Shown here: piece by piece, positions 1 through 6,727 of the stretch
How the letters are laid out: every line of letters starts with the position of its first letter
How positions within the stretch are numbered: position 1 is the stretch's first letter
NCBI GenBank assembly: GCA_026999335.1
Contig: JALTPW010000075.1
Coordinates: 1-14,580, forward strand
Source of the DNA: Chromatiales bacterium
GTDB lineage: Bacteria > Pseudomonadota > Gammaproteobacteria > SZUA-152
Direction of reading: 5' to 3'
Length of the DNA stretch: 14,580 nt
Program-made: the position numbers and the translations under genes
Notes under the pieces: model-generated
Database searches by the model: none
The model's input: only the letters and a program-made list of their open reading frames with translations
What the model was told of the DNA's origin: nothing

Positions 1-128
1 TTGGCTCATTTTCCCGCACATTTTCGTTAAATATGAGTCACTATTCGCCTCAAATGGCCGAAAAAATGGACTCAAAATGGCTTCCCCTCGCGACGACTCC
101 TATTCTCGGACAGGCTCCTAGTGGTCTC

Positions 129-163
129 ATCAAGCCTGGATGCCGGAACAAGTTCGGCATGAT
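129..163. repeat. Half copy of a dispersed palindromic repeat
   Basis: The stretch reads as a purine/pyrimidine-balanced imperfect hairpin (ATGCCGGAAC, two bases, GTTCGGCAT) preceded by CCTGG. It resembles one half of the common proteobacterial intergenic repeat, a related copy of which is complete at 3795-3875. Nothing else recognisable is present in positions 1-184, and no gene is supported there. Confidence 0.4.
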
Positions 164-184
164 AAGCTTCTGAAGGTGAAAAGG

Positions 185-904
185 TCAGCGGCAGTAGGTC
201 TGCTGCTTTTTTTGGTATTTGATCAGTGTTTTCTCGTAGATGGTGCAGGATGCGCCCTGACAGTCTACGAGCTTGTTCTGATAGTTACTGGCAAAGTTCG
301 TAAACATTCCACATAGCTCTTCATCTTTATCTTTTTTATCTCTGTCGGCGCCGGTTTCTGTCTCTGCAGTGGCAGGGCTGGATGCGGGTGTTTTTTTTGT
401 GATTACTTTCTCCGTTGCCGGCTTTTTCCGGGCGGGCTTCTGCGTCGGCTCGACGGGTTGAGGTTGAAGTGGTTTAGCGGCCTTTTGGGCGGGTATGGGC
501 TGGGTCTTTGCCTTGGGTTCTTCTGGCGCCGGTTTGAGGGTGGGTATGGCGCGTAATACAGGCTTGACAGGCTCGGTTTTTTCCCGTTCTACGGGTATCG
601 TCTTGGTGGCCGGCTTCACGCGCGCGGGATCTGATAGGGGAAGGCTTTTATCTCGACGGACTTTGGGCGCTGTGGCGGCGGGCTGCGCCCTGTCCGGCAG
701 TATTTTTACCTTACTGGATTGGTCTGGTTTTTTGGCGGGTGTTTTTGGCTCGGTTTTTGCCGCAGGCTCTGATTTTTCCGCTTTGGGCTTGCTGCCGAAA
801 CGCACATTGCCGTTTTCATCCACCCACTGATAGGCAGCCGTTGCCGAGACCAGGGGAAAGATCAATAATAGGAGGGCGAGCAGTAATTTCATCTTTGTTT
901 CCAT
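185..904 (-). CDS. DUF4124 domain-containing exported protein
   Basis: The protein has 239 residues. Residues 1 to about 24 form a signal peptide (Lys-rich start, Leu-rich core, ending near SATAA). It is followed immediately by the DUF4124 signature YQWVDENGNVRFGSKP, a short beta-rich motif common at the N-terminus of gammaproteobacterial envelope proteins of unknown function. Residues 45-190 are a low-complexity linker rich in Pro, Lys, Ala and Thr. The last 45 residues are compact and contain four Cys, which may form disulfides in the periplasm. The start could be the first ATG (904) or the in-frame ATG at 892 (MKLLLALLLL), which has a GGAAA upstream. It lies 36 nt downstream of the Sel1 gene and is probably co-transcribed with it. 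The family is secure; the function is not known. Confidence 0.8.
   Translation of the reverse strand: METKMKLLLALLLLIFPLVSATAAYQWVDENGNVRFGSKPKAEKSEPAAKTEPKTPAKKPDQSSKVKILPDRAQPAATAPKVRRDKSLPLSDPARVKPATKTIPVEREKTEPVKPVLRAIPTLKPAPEEPKAKTQPIPAQKAAKPLQPQPVEPTQKPARKKPATEKVITKKTPASSPATAETETGADRDKKDKDEELCGMFTNFASNYQNKLVDCQGASCTIYEKTLIKYQKKQQTYCR
187..213 (+). terminator. Rho-independent terminator for + strand transcripts entering from the left
   Basis: An 8-bp stem (AGCGGCAG pairing with CTGCTGCT, one G-T wobble, loop TAGGT) is followed by a run of seven T residues. It would stop rightward transcription from a gene left of the window. It overlaps the last codons of the leftward DUF4124 gene, so it would also limit antisense transcription into that gene. 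Confidence 0.55.
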
Positions 905-940
905 CTCTGCTTAGGCCGGCTTAGGGGCTGTTAACATTCT

Positions 941-1825
941 CTAGCAAAATCCACAACCACGCTGCCGGTATTTGGCCTTGACATGGCCTTGTTTGGCGGC
1001 CGCCTGGTACCATTGTTGTGCGGTTTTCCTGTTCTTTTTAACGCCTCTTCCCTTGCTGTAGAACTCGCCAAGCTGATACTGGGCCTCCGCATGTCCCTGT
1101 TCGGCGGCCATCTCATACCACTTGGCGGCCGCCTTAAAACTGCGGGAAACGCCTTTTTCAGTACCTTTTCGATAGATCTCACCCAACTGATATTGTGCCT
1201 TTGCGTCACCCTGCTCTGCGGCGCGGGTGTAGGTGCTCAAGGGTGTGGTGGATTCTTCGTTGGTCTTATCTTCTGTCTGTGGTGACTCCGGGCTTGGTGT
1301 TACGATTGTTTCGCTGGTAGCCGGTATCGCTTTATCAAGTTCGGCCAGGGCCTGCCTGGCTTCTGTATAGCCATGCTCTGCTGCCAGCTCCATCCATTCA
1401 GTGGCGGCAATCAGATCCTTTTCAACCAGGCTGCCGGTCAGATACAGGGTGCCCAGCCTGTATTGTGCCGTAGGGTGTCCCTGTTCGGCCGCACTGGTCA
1501 GGTATTCAACGGTCGCGGCTGCGTCGATATCGACCCCGGTGCCCGTCCGGTACAACTCTCCCAGCTGATACTGGGCCGGTGCATAATTCTGCTCTGCCGC
1601 ACGTTGCAGCCACATCACGGCCGATCTGCTGTCCTGATTGACCCCTTTACCCTGCAAATACCGGAGTCCTAACTGGTACTGGGCCTTGGCGGATTGATCC
1701 GCCTCCGCGGCCTGGCGAAGTGCGTGCAAATCGTCATCGGCCAGCACCGATTGTGCTGTAAACGTCGGCAGTAGCACGATGAACAAAGTTCTGATGATAA
1801 ATCGCATCGTGGTGAAATGACGCAT
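941..1825 (-). CDS. Sel1-repeat (TPR-like) exported protein
   Basis: This is a 294-residue protein beginning MRHFTTMRFII. The start at 1825 is chosen because AAAGGTGG lies at good spacing upstream and a signal peptide follows directly (cleavage likely after VLA at about residue 30); the longer upstream extension has no such signals. The mature part is a series of Sel1 repeats of about 36 residues, each with the pattern AAEQGxxxAQYQLGxxYxxGxGVxxD: about four before a Ser/Thr/Pro/Glu-rich linker (roughly residues 165-195) and two or three after it. Sel1 arrays form alpha-solenoids that bind other proteins, here presumably in the periplasm. Vibrio MotX, a flagellar motor component, is a Sel1-type protein expressed under FliA, and a weak FliA-like promoter lies upstream here. 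A motor role is therefore possible but unproven. Confidence 0.85.
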   Translation of the reverse strand: MRHFTTMRFIIRTLFIVLLPTFTAQSVLADDDLHALRQAAEADQSAKAQYQLGLRYLQGKGVNQDSRSAVMWLQRAAEQNYAPAQYQLGELYRTGTGVDIDAAATVEYLTSAAEQGHPTAQYRLGTLYLTGSLVEKDLIAATEWMELAAEHGYTEARQALAELDKAIPATSETIVTPSPESPQTEDKTNEESTTPLSTYTRAAEQGDAKAQYQLGEIYRKGTEKGVSRSFKAAAKWYEMAAEQGHAEAQYQLGEFYSKGRGVKKNRKTAQQWYQAAAKQGHVKAKYRQRGCGFC

Positions 1826-1894
1826 AGTGAAGCCACCTTTCTGCTGGTCAAATAGTGAAAGCCCTCCTTGTATCCGCACAGGGGAACAAGTCTT

Positions 1895-1921
1895 GTATCG
1901 ACTGGCAGAGAATAATCTTAA
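1895..1921 (-). promoter_or_regulatory. Possible FliA (sigma-28) promoter for the Sel1 gene
   Basis: On the minus strand the sequence reads TTAAGATT, 11 bases, GTCGATAC. This matches 6 of 8 bases in each half of the FliA consensus TAAAGTTT-N11-GCCGATAA with exact spacing. It lies about 70 bp upstream of the Sel1 start. It is weaker than the two other FliA sites in the window. Confidence 0.35.
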
Positions 1922-2003
1922 TGCCATGACCGGTAGCTGCTTGGGCTCAAGAGAGCAACAAATATAGTTTGGCCAATTGTGCAATATGTGTTTTCATTAT
2001 GCA

Positions 2004-2031
2004 CTTATTAATTTCCCACTGGATTAATAAG
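2004..2031. promoter_or_regulatory. 9-bp inverted repeat in the divergent intergenic region
   Basis: CTTATTAAT and ATTAATAAG are perfect inverted arms separated by 10 bases. The site lies between the divergent Sel1 and porin genes, 46 bp upstream of the porin FliA -35 element. It could be an operator or simply a hairpin; no regulator can be named. Confidence 0.35.
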
Positions 2032-2076
2032 GGGATAGCCCTGTCTGGAGGCGTTTCAAGCTAAACAGAGACACTG

Positions 2077-2103
2077 TAAAGTTTTCCATTGACTTGCCGA
2101 TGG
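2077..2103 (+). promoter_or_regulatory. FliA (sigma-28) promoter for the porin-like/PstS-like pair
   Basis: The sequence TAAAGTTT, 11 bases, GCCGATGG matches the FliA consensus TAAAGTTT-N11-GCCGATAA in 14 of 16 positions with exact spacing. It lies 53 bp upstream of the ATG of the porin-like gene, leaving room for a short leader and a strong ribosome binding site. This places the two genes in the late flagellar class by inference. Confidence 0.75.
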
Positions 2104-2156
2104 TACTGGCTGTGCGCGGATAATTGCAGTTTGGTGAGACGAGGAGGAGTATCTGC

Positions 2157-3227
2157 ATGAACAAGTTAGGACGATTTTGCATAGCTACCCTATGTGTAGC
2201 TGTACCGTTTTCGGCGAGTGGGGGAGAAATTGGCGAGATCCAATGGCATGGTTTTTTGACCGGTGCCTACCTGGCCACATCCGGTTCGGGTGAGGATATC
2301 CACTATGCCGGTGATATCTCTGACAATGGCACCACCAAGGATACCCGCCTGGGTCTGACCGTGACGACCCAGGTCGACGAAAAGTGGCGCTTTGCGGCAC
2401 AGATGAAGGCCAAGGGTGTCGAAGATTTTCAGATGGAAATGGACTGGGCCTACGCGACCTATGACTACTCCGATGGGTTTGCTGTCAATGTGGGTGAAAT
2501 CAAGTACCCGGTCGGGCTGTACAATGAATATATCGAAGTAGGTTATACCTACCCCTGGATACGCGCACCGGAGACTTTCTATAATCTGGATACATTCGGG
2601 CCGAACATGACGCGGATTTCCTATAGCGGCGTCGGCCTGGTATTTACCTCGGTCGGTGATGAGTCAGAGACAGATTTTAATATTTTCGGTGGTTTGCTGG
2701 ATGTGCCGGATGGCCATGTCAACCAGTTGATTGGCGCCAAGCTGGGTTTTAACTGGGCGGACATGCTACGCCTCCAGATAAGTGCTACGACGGGTCTCAT
2801 GGAAATTGAAGATGATCTCCCTAGAGCTGCCATGAATGGTGAACGGCACACCTCCTTTTCGGCAGGTATCGGTCTGGACATGGAGAGCTTTGTTTTCAGT
2901 ACTGAAATCGGTACGGCCTCCATGGGGGTGGATAAGATGGAGACTACAACCGGTTATGCCATGATGGGTTACCGCTTTGGGGATTTCATGCCGCATGTGA
3001 CCTACGGTCACTGGGATGTAAAAGGAGGTTGGGGGCAGAAGGATATTACCCTTGGCCTGCGCACGGAGTTGACCTCGAATACGGCCCTGAAAATCGACGT
3101 CAAGCAGGTGAAGCAAGGGGATAAATATAATAACGACGTAGAAGAAAATGGCTACGGTCTGTTTAACAAAAAGCCGGAAGAAGACAAGGTTCTCATTTAT
3201 GGTGTCGCTCTGGAACTGGTCTTTTAG
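2157..3227 (+). CDS. Outer-membrane porin-like beta-barrel protein
   Basis: This is a 356-residue protein. The ATG at 2157 is chosen because GAGGAGGAG stands about 6-14 bases upstream and a signal peptide follows at once (MNKLGRFCIATLCVAVPFSASG). The mature part alternates short amphipathic strands with Gly/Asp/Asn-rich turns, has many aromatic residues, and ends in a C-terminal Phe (ALELVF), the usual signal for outer-membrane barrel assembly. These traits fit a roughly 14-18-stranded porin-like barrel; the transported substrate cannot be read from the sequence. It is followed 11 bases later by the PstS-like gene, so the two are probably translationally coupled and share the FliA promoter. 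Alternative readings are a non-porin structural barrel or a DcaP/phosphate-selective-like channel. Confidence 0.8.
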   Translation: MNKLGRFCIATLCVAVPFSASGGEIGEIQWHGFLTGAYLATSGSGEDIHYAGDISDNGTTKDTRLGLTVTTQVDEKWRFAAQMKAKGVEDFQMEMDWAYATYDYSDGFAVNVGEIKYPVGLYNEYIEVGYTYPWIRAPETFYNLDTFGPNMTRISYSGVGLVFTSVGDESETDFNIFGGLLDVPDGHVNQLIGAKLGFNWADMLRLQISATTGLMEIEDDLPRAAMNGERHTSFSAGIGLDMESFVFSTEIGTASMGVDKMETTTGYAMMGYRFGDFMPHVTYGHWDVKGGWGQKDITLGLRTELTSNTALKIDVKQVKQGDKYNNDVEENGYGLFNKKPEEDKVLIYGVALELVF

Positions 3228-3238
3228 GAGGCTGAAGC

Positions 3239-3664
3239 ATGAAAATCCATGTGAATATGCTAATGATGGTGGTATTGATTTTTGCGGCCACTGTTGCCCA
3301 TGCCGATGAGGTCGTATTGATCGTCAATCCGGCCAATAGCCTGTCTGAAATAACCCTGAAGGATGTAAAAAAGATCTATCTTGGCAAGAGTAAATTCTTT
3401 CCCGGCGAGGGAAAGGTCATTCCGGCCGATCAGCCGGAAAAAAGTACGATCAGAAAGGTTTTCTATGACGTGATGATCGACAAGAGTGCCTCCAAGTTGA
3501 AGGCCTATTGGTCGAAGCGGATTTTTACCGGCAAGGGAACGCCGCCGATCATCAAGAAGGACGATGAAGCCATGCTGGCGTGGGTGGCGGAACAACCCCT
3601 GGCGCTGGGCTATGTGTACCGGAAGTCGGTGAATGATTCCGTCAAGGTGCTGAATCTTAAGTAG
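3239..3664 (+). CDS. Short periplasmic phosphate-binding (PstS-like) domain protein
   Basis: The protein has 141 residues with a signal peptide (MKIHVNMLMMVVLIFAATVAHA, cleavage about 22). The mature 119 residues match the short PBP-like/PstS-like family: VNPxNSLSEITLKDVKKIYLG, then a Pro/Gly-rich segment (FFPGEGKVIPADQP), the helix IRKVFYDVMI, the YWSKRIFTGKGTPP motif, and a closing LGYVYRK strand. Full PstS proteins have about 320 residues in two lobes, so this is a single-lobe-sized member and is unlikely to serve a normal ABC transporter; no pst permease genes are nearby. AGGAGG overlaps the porin stop region and sits well before the ATG. The pairing with a porin-like barrel under FliA suggests an envelope or motor-linked role, which is inference. 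Confidence 0.8.
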   Translation: MKIHVNMLMMVVLIFAATVAHADEVVLIVNPANSLSEITLKDVKKIYLGKSKFFPGEGKVIPADQPEKSTIRKVFYDVMIDKSASKLKAYWSKRIFTGKGTPPIIKKDDEAMLAWVAEQPLALGYVYRKSVNDSVKVLNLK

Positions 3665-3667
3665 CTG

Positions 3668-3756
3668 TCAGGCTGTTTATTGCCTGTATACCGTTGTGTC
3701 CCGTTAACGGATTATTCGTGTATTTCAAACGCCGGTTTACGGGAAAAACAGCCTGA
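3668..3756. repeat. 11-bp inverted repeat downstream of the PstS-like gene
   Basis: TCAGGCTGTTT (3668-3678) and AAACAGCCTGA (3746-3756) are perfect inverted arms 67 bp apart, with smaller nested complementarities such as CCGTT/AACGG inside. The unit begins four bases after the stop codon. It could fold as a long 3' structure that ends or protects the transcript, or it could be a small palindromic element. There is no T-run typical of a simple terminator. Confidence 0.4.
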
Positions 3757-3794
3757 TTGAGAGTGTTTGGGGCATGAATTCAGACAATTTCACT

Positions 3795-3875
3795 ACGTCA
3801 TTCCGGGCTTGATCCGGAATCCAGGATGCTTGAAACGCGGTACATTCTGGATTCCCGCCTTTGCGGGCATGTCGG
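3795..3875. repeat. Dispersed intergenic repeat (ATTCCGG...GGAATCC / GGATTCCCGCC...GCGGGCATG type)
   Basis: The stretch has two palindromic halves, TTCCGGGCTTGATCCGGAA and CCCGCCTTTGCGGG, with the inverted pair GGAATCCAG / CTGGATTCC between them. This widespread proteobacterial repeat gives the spurious translation VIPGLIRNPG...WIPAFAGM. Its presence argues that the overlapping rightward reading frame is not a gene. Confidence 0.75.
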
Positions 3876-3901
3876 GCTTCACAAAAAACGTTCACCCCAA
3901 C

Positions 3902-3976
3902 CTACGGGCTAAATCCGTAGCCCGGGGAGCTGGTGCGATAGATGCCCGGGTTTCGCTACCGCTTAACCCAGGCTAC
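3902..3976. repeat. Second dispersed palindromic repeat (GTAGCCCGG / CCAGGCTAC ends)
   Basis: A hairpin CTACGG...CCGTAG (3902-3920) overlaps the start of a longer imperfect inverted unit that begins GTAGCCCGGG (3917) and ends ACCCAGGCTAC (3976), with GCCCGGGTTTCGCT inside. This is a familiar intergenic repeat type in proteobacteria. With the preceding repeat it fills most of the 342-bp gap between the PstS-like gene and hflD. Confidence 0.6.
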
Positions 3977-4006
3977 TTGCTGACTGAAACTGCTCCTGCT
4001 ATCCGT

Positions 4007-4660
4007 CTATACCGCCTCGGCCTTTATCAGCAGGCGTTGCGCCTCTTCCAGGATCTTTCTCCGCTTGAAAAACAGCTGCCAGCGATTGCCCTGGCACTGG
4101 CGCCAGAGCACGGCGGCGCGGATTGCCGCCAGCAGCAGGGCGCGAATGCGATCTGCGGTGGACGGATTGGCGAGGTGGGTGTGTTCGCCGTTGACCATGA
4201 TTTTCGGCAGTAGGGTGCTGATGGTCTGGCTGTAGGTGTGCGCAAGGCTGGCGATGACATTTTCATGGGTGGCGGAAAAATGCCCGGCCTGGCTGCGGGC
4301 GTGCTCGATGCCATCGAACACCGCCTTGAGCATGTCGGGATCCTTGCTGAGCTTGCGTTCCAGCACCATGATGCCGATGGCGTATTTGGTGGTGTCCAGC
4401 TGCCGGTTTTGCGGTGGCTGATCGGGGGCGTCATTGCTACCACCGAGCTGCACAATCAGTGCCTGCAGGCCACTGCGCAGGTGGGTGATGTCGCCAAAGG
4501 TGGCAGCCGGTGTGTCAACATCGGTCAGGAACAGGCTGTTGATGCAGGTCTCGAAATCATCGCCATCGGCCTTGCCGGTATAGGCAAGCTGTTGAACCAG
4601 CTGAGTGGCCTGAAAAATGCCCGCCAGGGCAATGGTGCGGTCGCTGTCGGTGTACTTCAT
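4007..4660 (-). CDS. hflD: High frequency lysogenization protein HflD homologue
   Basis: The 217-residue protein is collinear with the HflD/YcfC family, starting with a helix typical of the family (DRTIALAGIFQATQLVQQLA), then the TYSQTISTLLPKIMVNGEHTHL segment and the C-terminal R-rich RIRALLLAAIRAAVLWRQ helix. HflD is an all-helical, membrane-associated protein; in E. coli it binds phage lambda CII and affects lysogeny, and its cellular role is unclear. It lies 54 bp downstream of mnmA, the usual order in gammaproteobacteria. In E. coli purB follows; here it does not, and repeats follow instead. No strong ribosome binding site is visible, so translation may depend on mnmA. Confidence 0.9.
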   Translation of the reverse strand: MKYTDSDRTIALAGIFQATQLVQQLAYTGKADGDDFETCINSLFLTDVDTPAATFGDITHLRSGLQALIVQLGGSNDAPDQPPQNRQLDTTKYAIGIMVLERKLSKDPDMLKAVFDGIEHARSQAGHFSATHENVIASLAHTYSQTISTLLPKIMVNGEHTHLANPSTADRIRALLLAAIRAAVLWRQCQGNRWQLFFKRRKILEEAQRLLIKAEAV

Positions 4661-4714
4661 GTCGGGGTTCAGTGTCTCGTTAGGATTGTCGGCTATAGGG
4701 ACGATGTGGTCAGG

Positions 4715-5836
4715 CTATTCGATGACGCCGCCGCCAAGGCATTCGTCATCTCGATAAAAGACCACGGATTGCCCCGGAGTAATAGCGCGCTGTGGCTGCT
4801 CGAAATGGACGCGGCAGCGGTCAGCATCCAGTTCAGTCATTGTGCAGGCCTGATCCGCCTGACGATAGCGGGTCTTGGCCATGCACCGGAAGGGCAGTGA
4901 CGCGGGTCGTTCGGCAATCCAGTTCAGTTGGCTGGCGGTGAGTTCGGAACGGAACAAGCGTGGATGATCGTGGCCCTGGGCGACGATGAGTCTATTGTTG
5001 TCGAGGTCCTTGTCCACCACGTACCAGGGGTCGCCGCTGCCACCCTGGCTGCCACCGATGCCCAGGCCCTGGCGCTGGCCCAGGGTGTAATACATGAGTC
5101 CATCGTGGCGGCCGACCGGCTCGTCCTCCACTGTGCACATTTCGCCGGGCTGGGCGGGCAGGAAACGGCTGAGAAATTCCTTGAATTTACGTTCGCCAAT
5201 GAAGCAGATACCGGTGCTGTCCTTTTTGCCCGCATTGGTGAACCCCTGTTGTTCGGCGATGCGGCGCACCTCCGGTTTGCACAGTTCACCCAGCGGAAAC
5301 AGTGCCCGCTGTAGCTGATGCTGGCCCAGGGCGTGCAGGAAATAGGTCTGATCCTTGTTGCCGTCACGGGCTTTCAGCAGGCGGTAGTGGCCGTCACGGT
5401 ATTCCACCCGCGCGTAGTGGCCGGTGGCGATATGATCGGCGCCGAGCATCAGGGCGTGCTCGAGAAAGGTTTTGAACTTGATTTCCCGGTTGCAGAGTAC
5501 GTCCGGGTTCGGGGTGCGGCCGGCGCGGTATTCGTCGAGAAAATAACTGAACACATGCTCCCAGTATTCGCTGGAAAAATTACGCGTATGCAGTTTGATA
5601 CCCAGTTGTTGGCAGACACTGCTGGCATCTTCAAGATCCACTGCGGCCGAGCAATAGTCCGCGGTGTCGTCTTCGTCCCAGTTTTTCATGAACATGCCCT
5701 GCACCTCGAAACCCTGTTCGCGTAACAGGTAGGTCGCCACGGCGGAGTCCACACCGCCGGAGACGCCCACCAGGATGTTGTGCCGGGGCAGGGGGGCGGC
5801 GGCAGGGCTTGGCGGCTTGCTGGCTGATACGGTCAT
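4715..5836 (-). CDS. mnmA: tRNA-specific 2-thiouridylase MnmA
   Basis: The 373-residue protein is of normal family length. It thiolates U34 at the wobble position of tRNA-Lys, -Glu and -Gln in the cytoplasm, using ATP and sulfur relayed by the Tus system or IscS. The PP-loop SGGVDS lies at residues 26-31. The two catalytic cysteines are present: C115 in DVLCNREIKF and C211 in STGICFIGER. ATGHYAR (about 137-143) and the C-terminal beta-barrel domain ending CLGGGVIE are also conserved. The first 19 residues are an Ala/Pro/Ser-rich extension before the conserved RHNILVGVSGG. It starts 15 bases after the rluE stop and precedes hflD, so the three are probably one operon. Confidence 0.96.
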   Translation of the reverse strand: MTVSASKPPSPAAAPLPRHNILVGVSGGVDSAVATYLLREQGFEVQGMFMKNWDEDDTADYCSAAVDLEDASSVCQQLGIKLHTRNFSSEYWEHVFSYFLDEYRAGRTPNPDVLCNREIKFKTFLEHALMLGADHIATGHYARVEYRDGHYRLLKARDGNKDQTYFLHALGQHQLQRALFPLGELCKPEVRRIAEQQGFTNAGKKDSTGICFIGERKFKEFLSRFLPAQPGEMCTVEDEPVGRHDGLMYYTLGQRQGLGIGGSQGGSGDPWYVVDKDLDNNRLIVAQGHDHPRLFRSELTASQLNWIAERPASLPFRCMAKTRYRQADQACTMTELDADRCRVHFEQPQRAITPGQSVVFYRDDECLGGGVIE

Positions 5837-5851
5837 GGTGGGTACATGCCC

Positions 5852-6571
5852 TTAATCACGCGCAGGCCGCCGGTTTTTTCCGCTGCGCCCCGGGGTGGGA
5901 CTTTCCTTGCAACGGGAGGTCTTGCAACGGGAGGTCTTGTAATGGGACGCCTTGTGACCGGGGGTGTGATGAGGGCGGTGACGCCGAGCCTGGGTTTCCT
6001 GTTCATGGTGCGGTATTTTACGCCATTCGTCGGGTATTTGCGCCTCCCGCCACTGGCCGGGCGCCAGGTCGTCCAGCGACCACGGGCCAATGCGTATGCG
6101 CAGCAGGCGCAGGGTCGGGTGGCCGACCGCCGCGGTCATGCGCCGTACCTGGCGGTTGCGGCCCTCATGGAGGGTCAGTTCGAGCCAGCGGGTGGGAATG
6201 CTGGCGCGGTAACGCACCGGCGGCATGCGTGCGCCGATATCGGGCTCGGCAATCAGTCGGGCCTGCGCGGGTGCGGTCATGCCGTCCTTGAGTGGCACGC
6301 CCCGGCTCAGCTGCTCCAGTGCATGTCGATCCGGTTCACCCTCGACCTGCACCCAGTAGGTTTTGGCCAGTTTGTGGCGGGGATGGCTGATGCGGTGTTG
6401 CAGGCCGCCATCGTCCGTGAGGATCACCAAGCCTTCACTGTCACGATCCAGACGCCCGGCCGGATAGACCCCGGGGATGTCGATAAAGTCGGCCAGGGTG
6501 CGACGATTGTCGACGTCCGTGAATTGGCAGAGGACATCAAAGGGCTTGTTGAGCAGCAGAATCATTGACAT
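5852..6571 (-). CDS. rluE: 23S rRNA pseudouridine synthase RluE-like, with repeat-rich C-terminal tail
   Basis: The conserved core runs from ILLLNKPFDVLCQFTD through GRLDRDSEGLVILT, where the first Asp of LDRDS is the catalytic residue, to EGRNRQVRRMTAAVGHPTLRLLR and WREA near the end. This is the RluE/RsuA family; RluE makes pseudouridine 2457 in 23S rRNA. The start is set at the ATG at 6571 (MSMILLLNKP), with ATG 6565 as an alternative; a GTG at 6634 would add 21 residues that are not family-like. After the catalytic fold comes an extra tail of about 50 residues rich in His, Arg, Lys, Ser and Thr, partly encoded by 15-bp tandem repeats, which may bind RNA. A TATAGA-like -10 lies at 6602-6607. 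It is first in a likely rluE-mnmA-hflD operon. Confidence 0.9.
   Translation of the reverse strand: MSMILLLNKPFDVLCQFTDVDNRRTLADFIDIPGVYPAGRLDRDSEGLVILTDDGGLQHRISHPRHKLAKTYWVQVEGEPDRHALEQLSRGVPLKDGMTAPAQARLIAEPDIGARMPPVRYRASIPTRWLELTLHEGRNRQVRRMTAAVGHPTLRLLRIRIGPWSLDDLAPGQWREAQIPDEWRKIPHHEQETQARRHRPHHTPGHKASHYKTSRCKTSRCKESPTPGRSGKNRRPARD
5906..5965. repeat. Four 15-bp tandem repeats in the 3' end of rluE
   Basis: The unit CTTGCAACGGGAGGT occurs twice exactly and then twice with changes, always in 15-bp register. It encodes a five-residue period (KTSRC type) in the basic tail of the RluE-like protein. Because the unit is a multiple of three, changes in copy number would keep the frame. Confidence 0.85.
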
Positions 6572-6727
6572 TGATGAATATTTGGCAAAAAGTGGAATGA
6601 TTCTATAGGAATTCTCGAGTTCGATGGGTGGCACGTACGACCTATTCTGGAGGTGTTTTTGGACGATAAGTTGATATTAAGTCTAAATTAATCAGGTATT
6701 GCAGATAACGCTGATGGTGTCTATGTG

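Noticed and set aside
3767..4213. Rightward reading frame of 148 codons beginning in the repeats
   Set aside because: Its first part is the translated dispersed repeat (VIPGLIRNPG, WIPAFAGM) and its second part is antisense to hflD.
4238..5725. Long rightward reading frames opposite hflD and mnmA
   Set aside because: They are antisense frames of clearly conserved genes, without ribosome binding sites or family motifs.
6629..6644. TGGCACG resembling a sigma-54 -24 element upstream of the cyclic-di-GMP gene
   Set aside because: The -12 position reads CT rather than GC at the required ten-base spacing.
6684..6708. TAAATT...GCAGATAA resembling a FliA promoter upstream of the cyclic-di-GMP gene
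   Set aside because: The -10 is good, but the -35 is weak and the spacing is two bases short.
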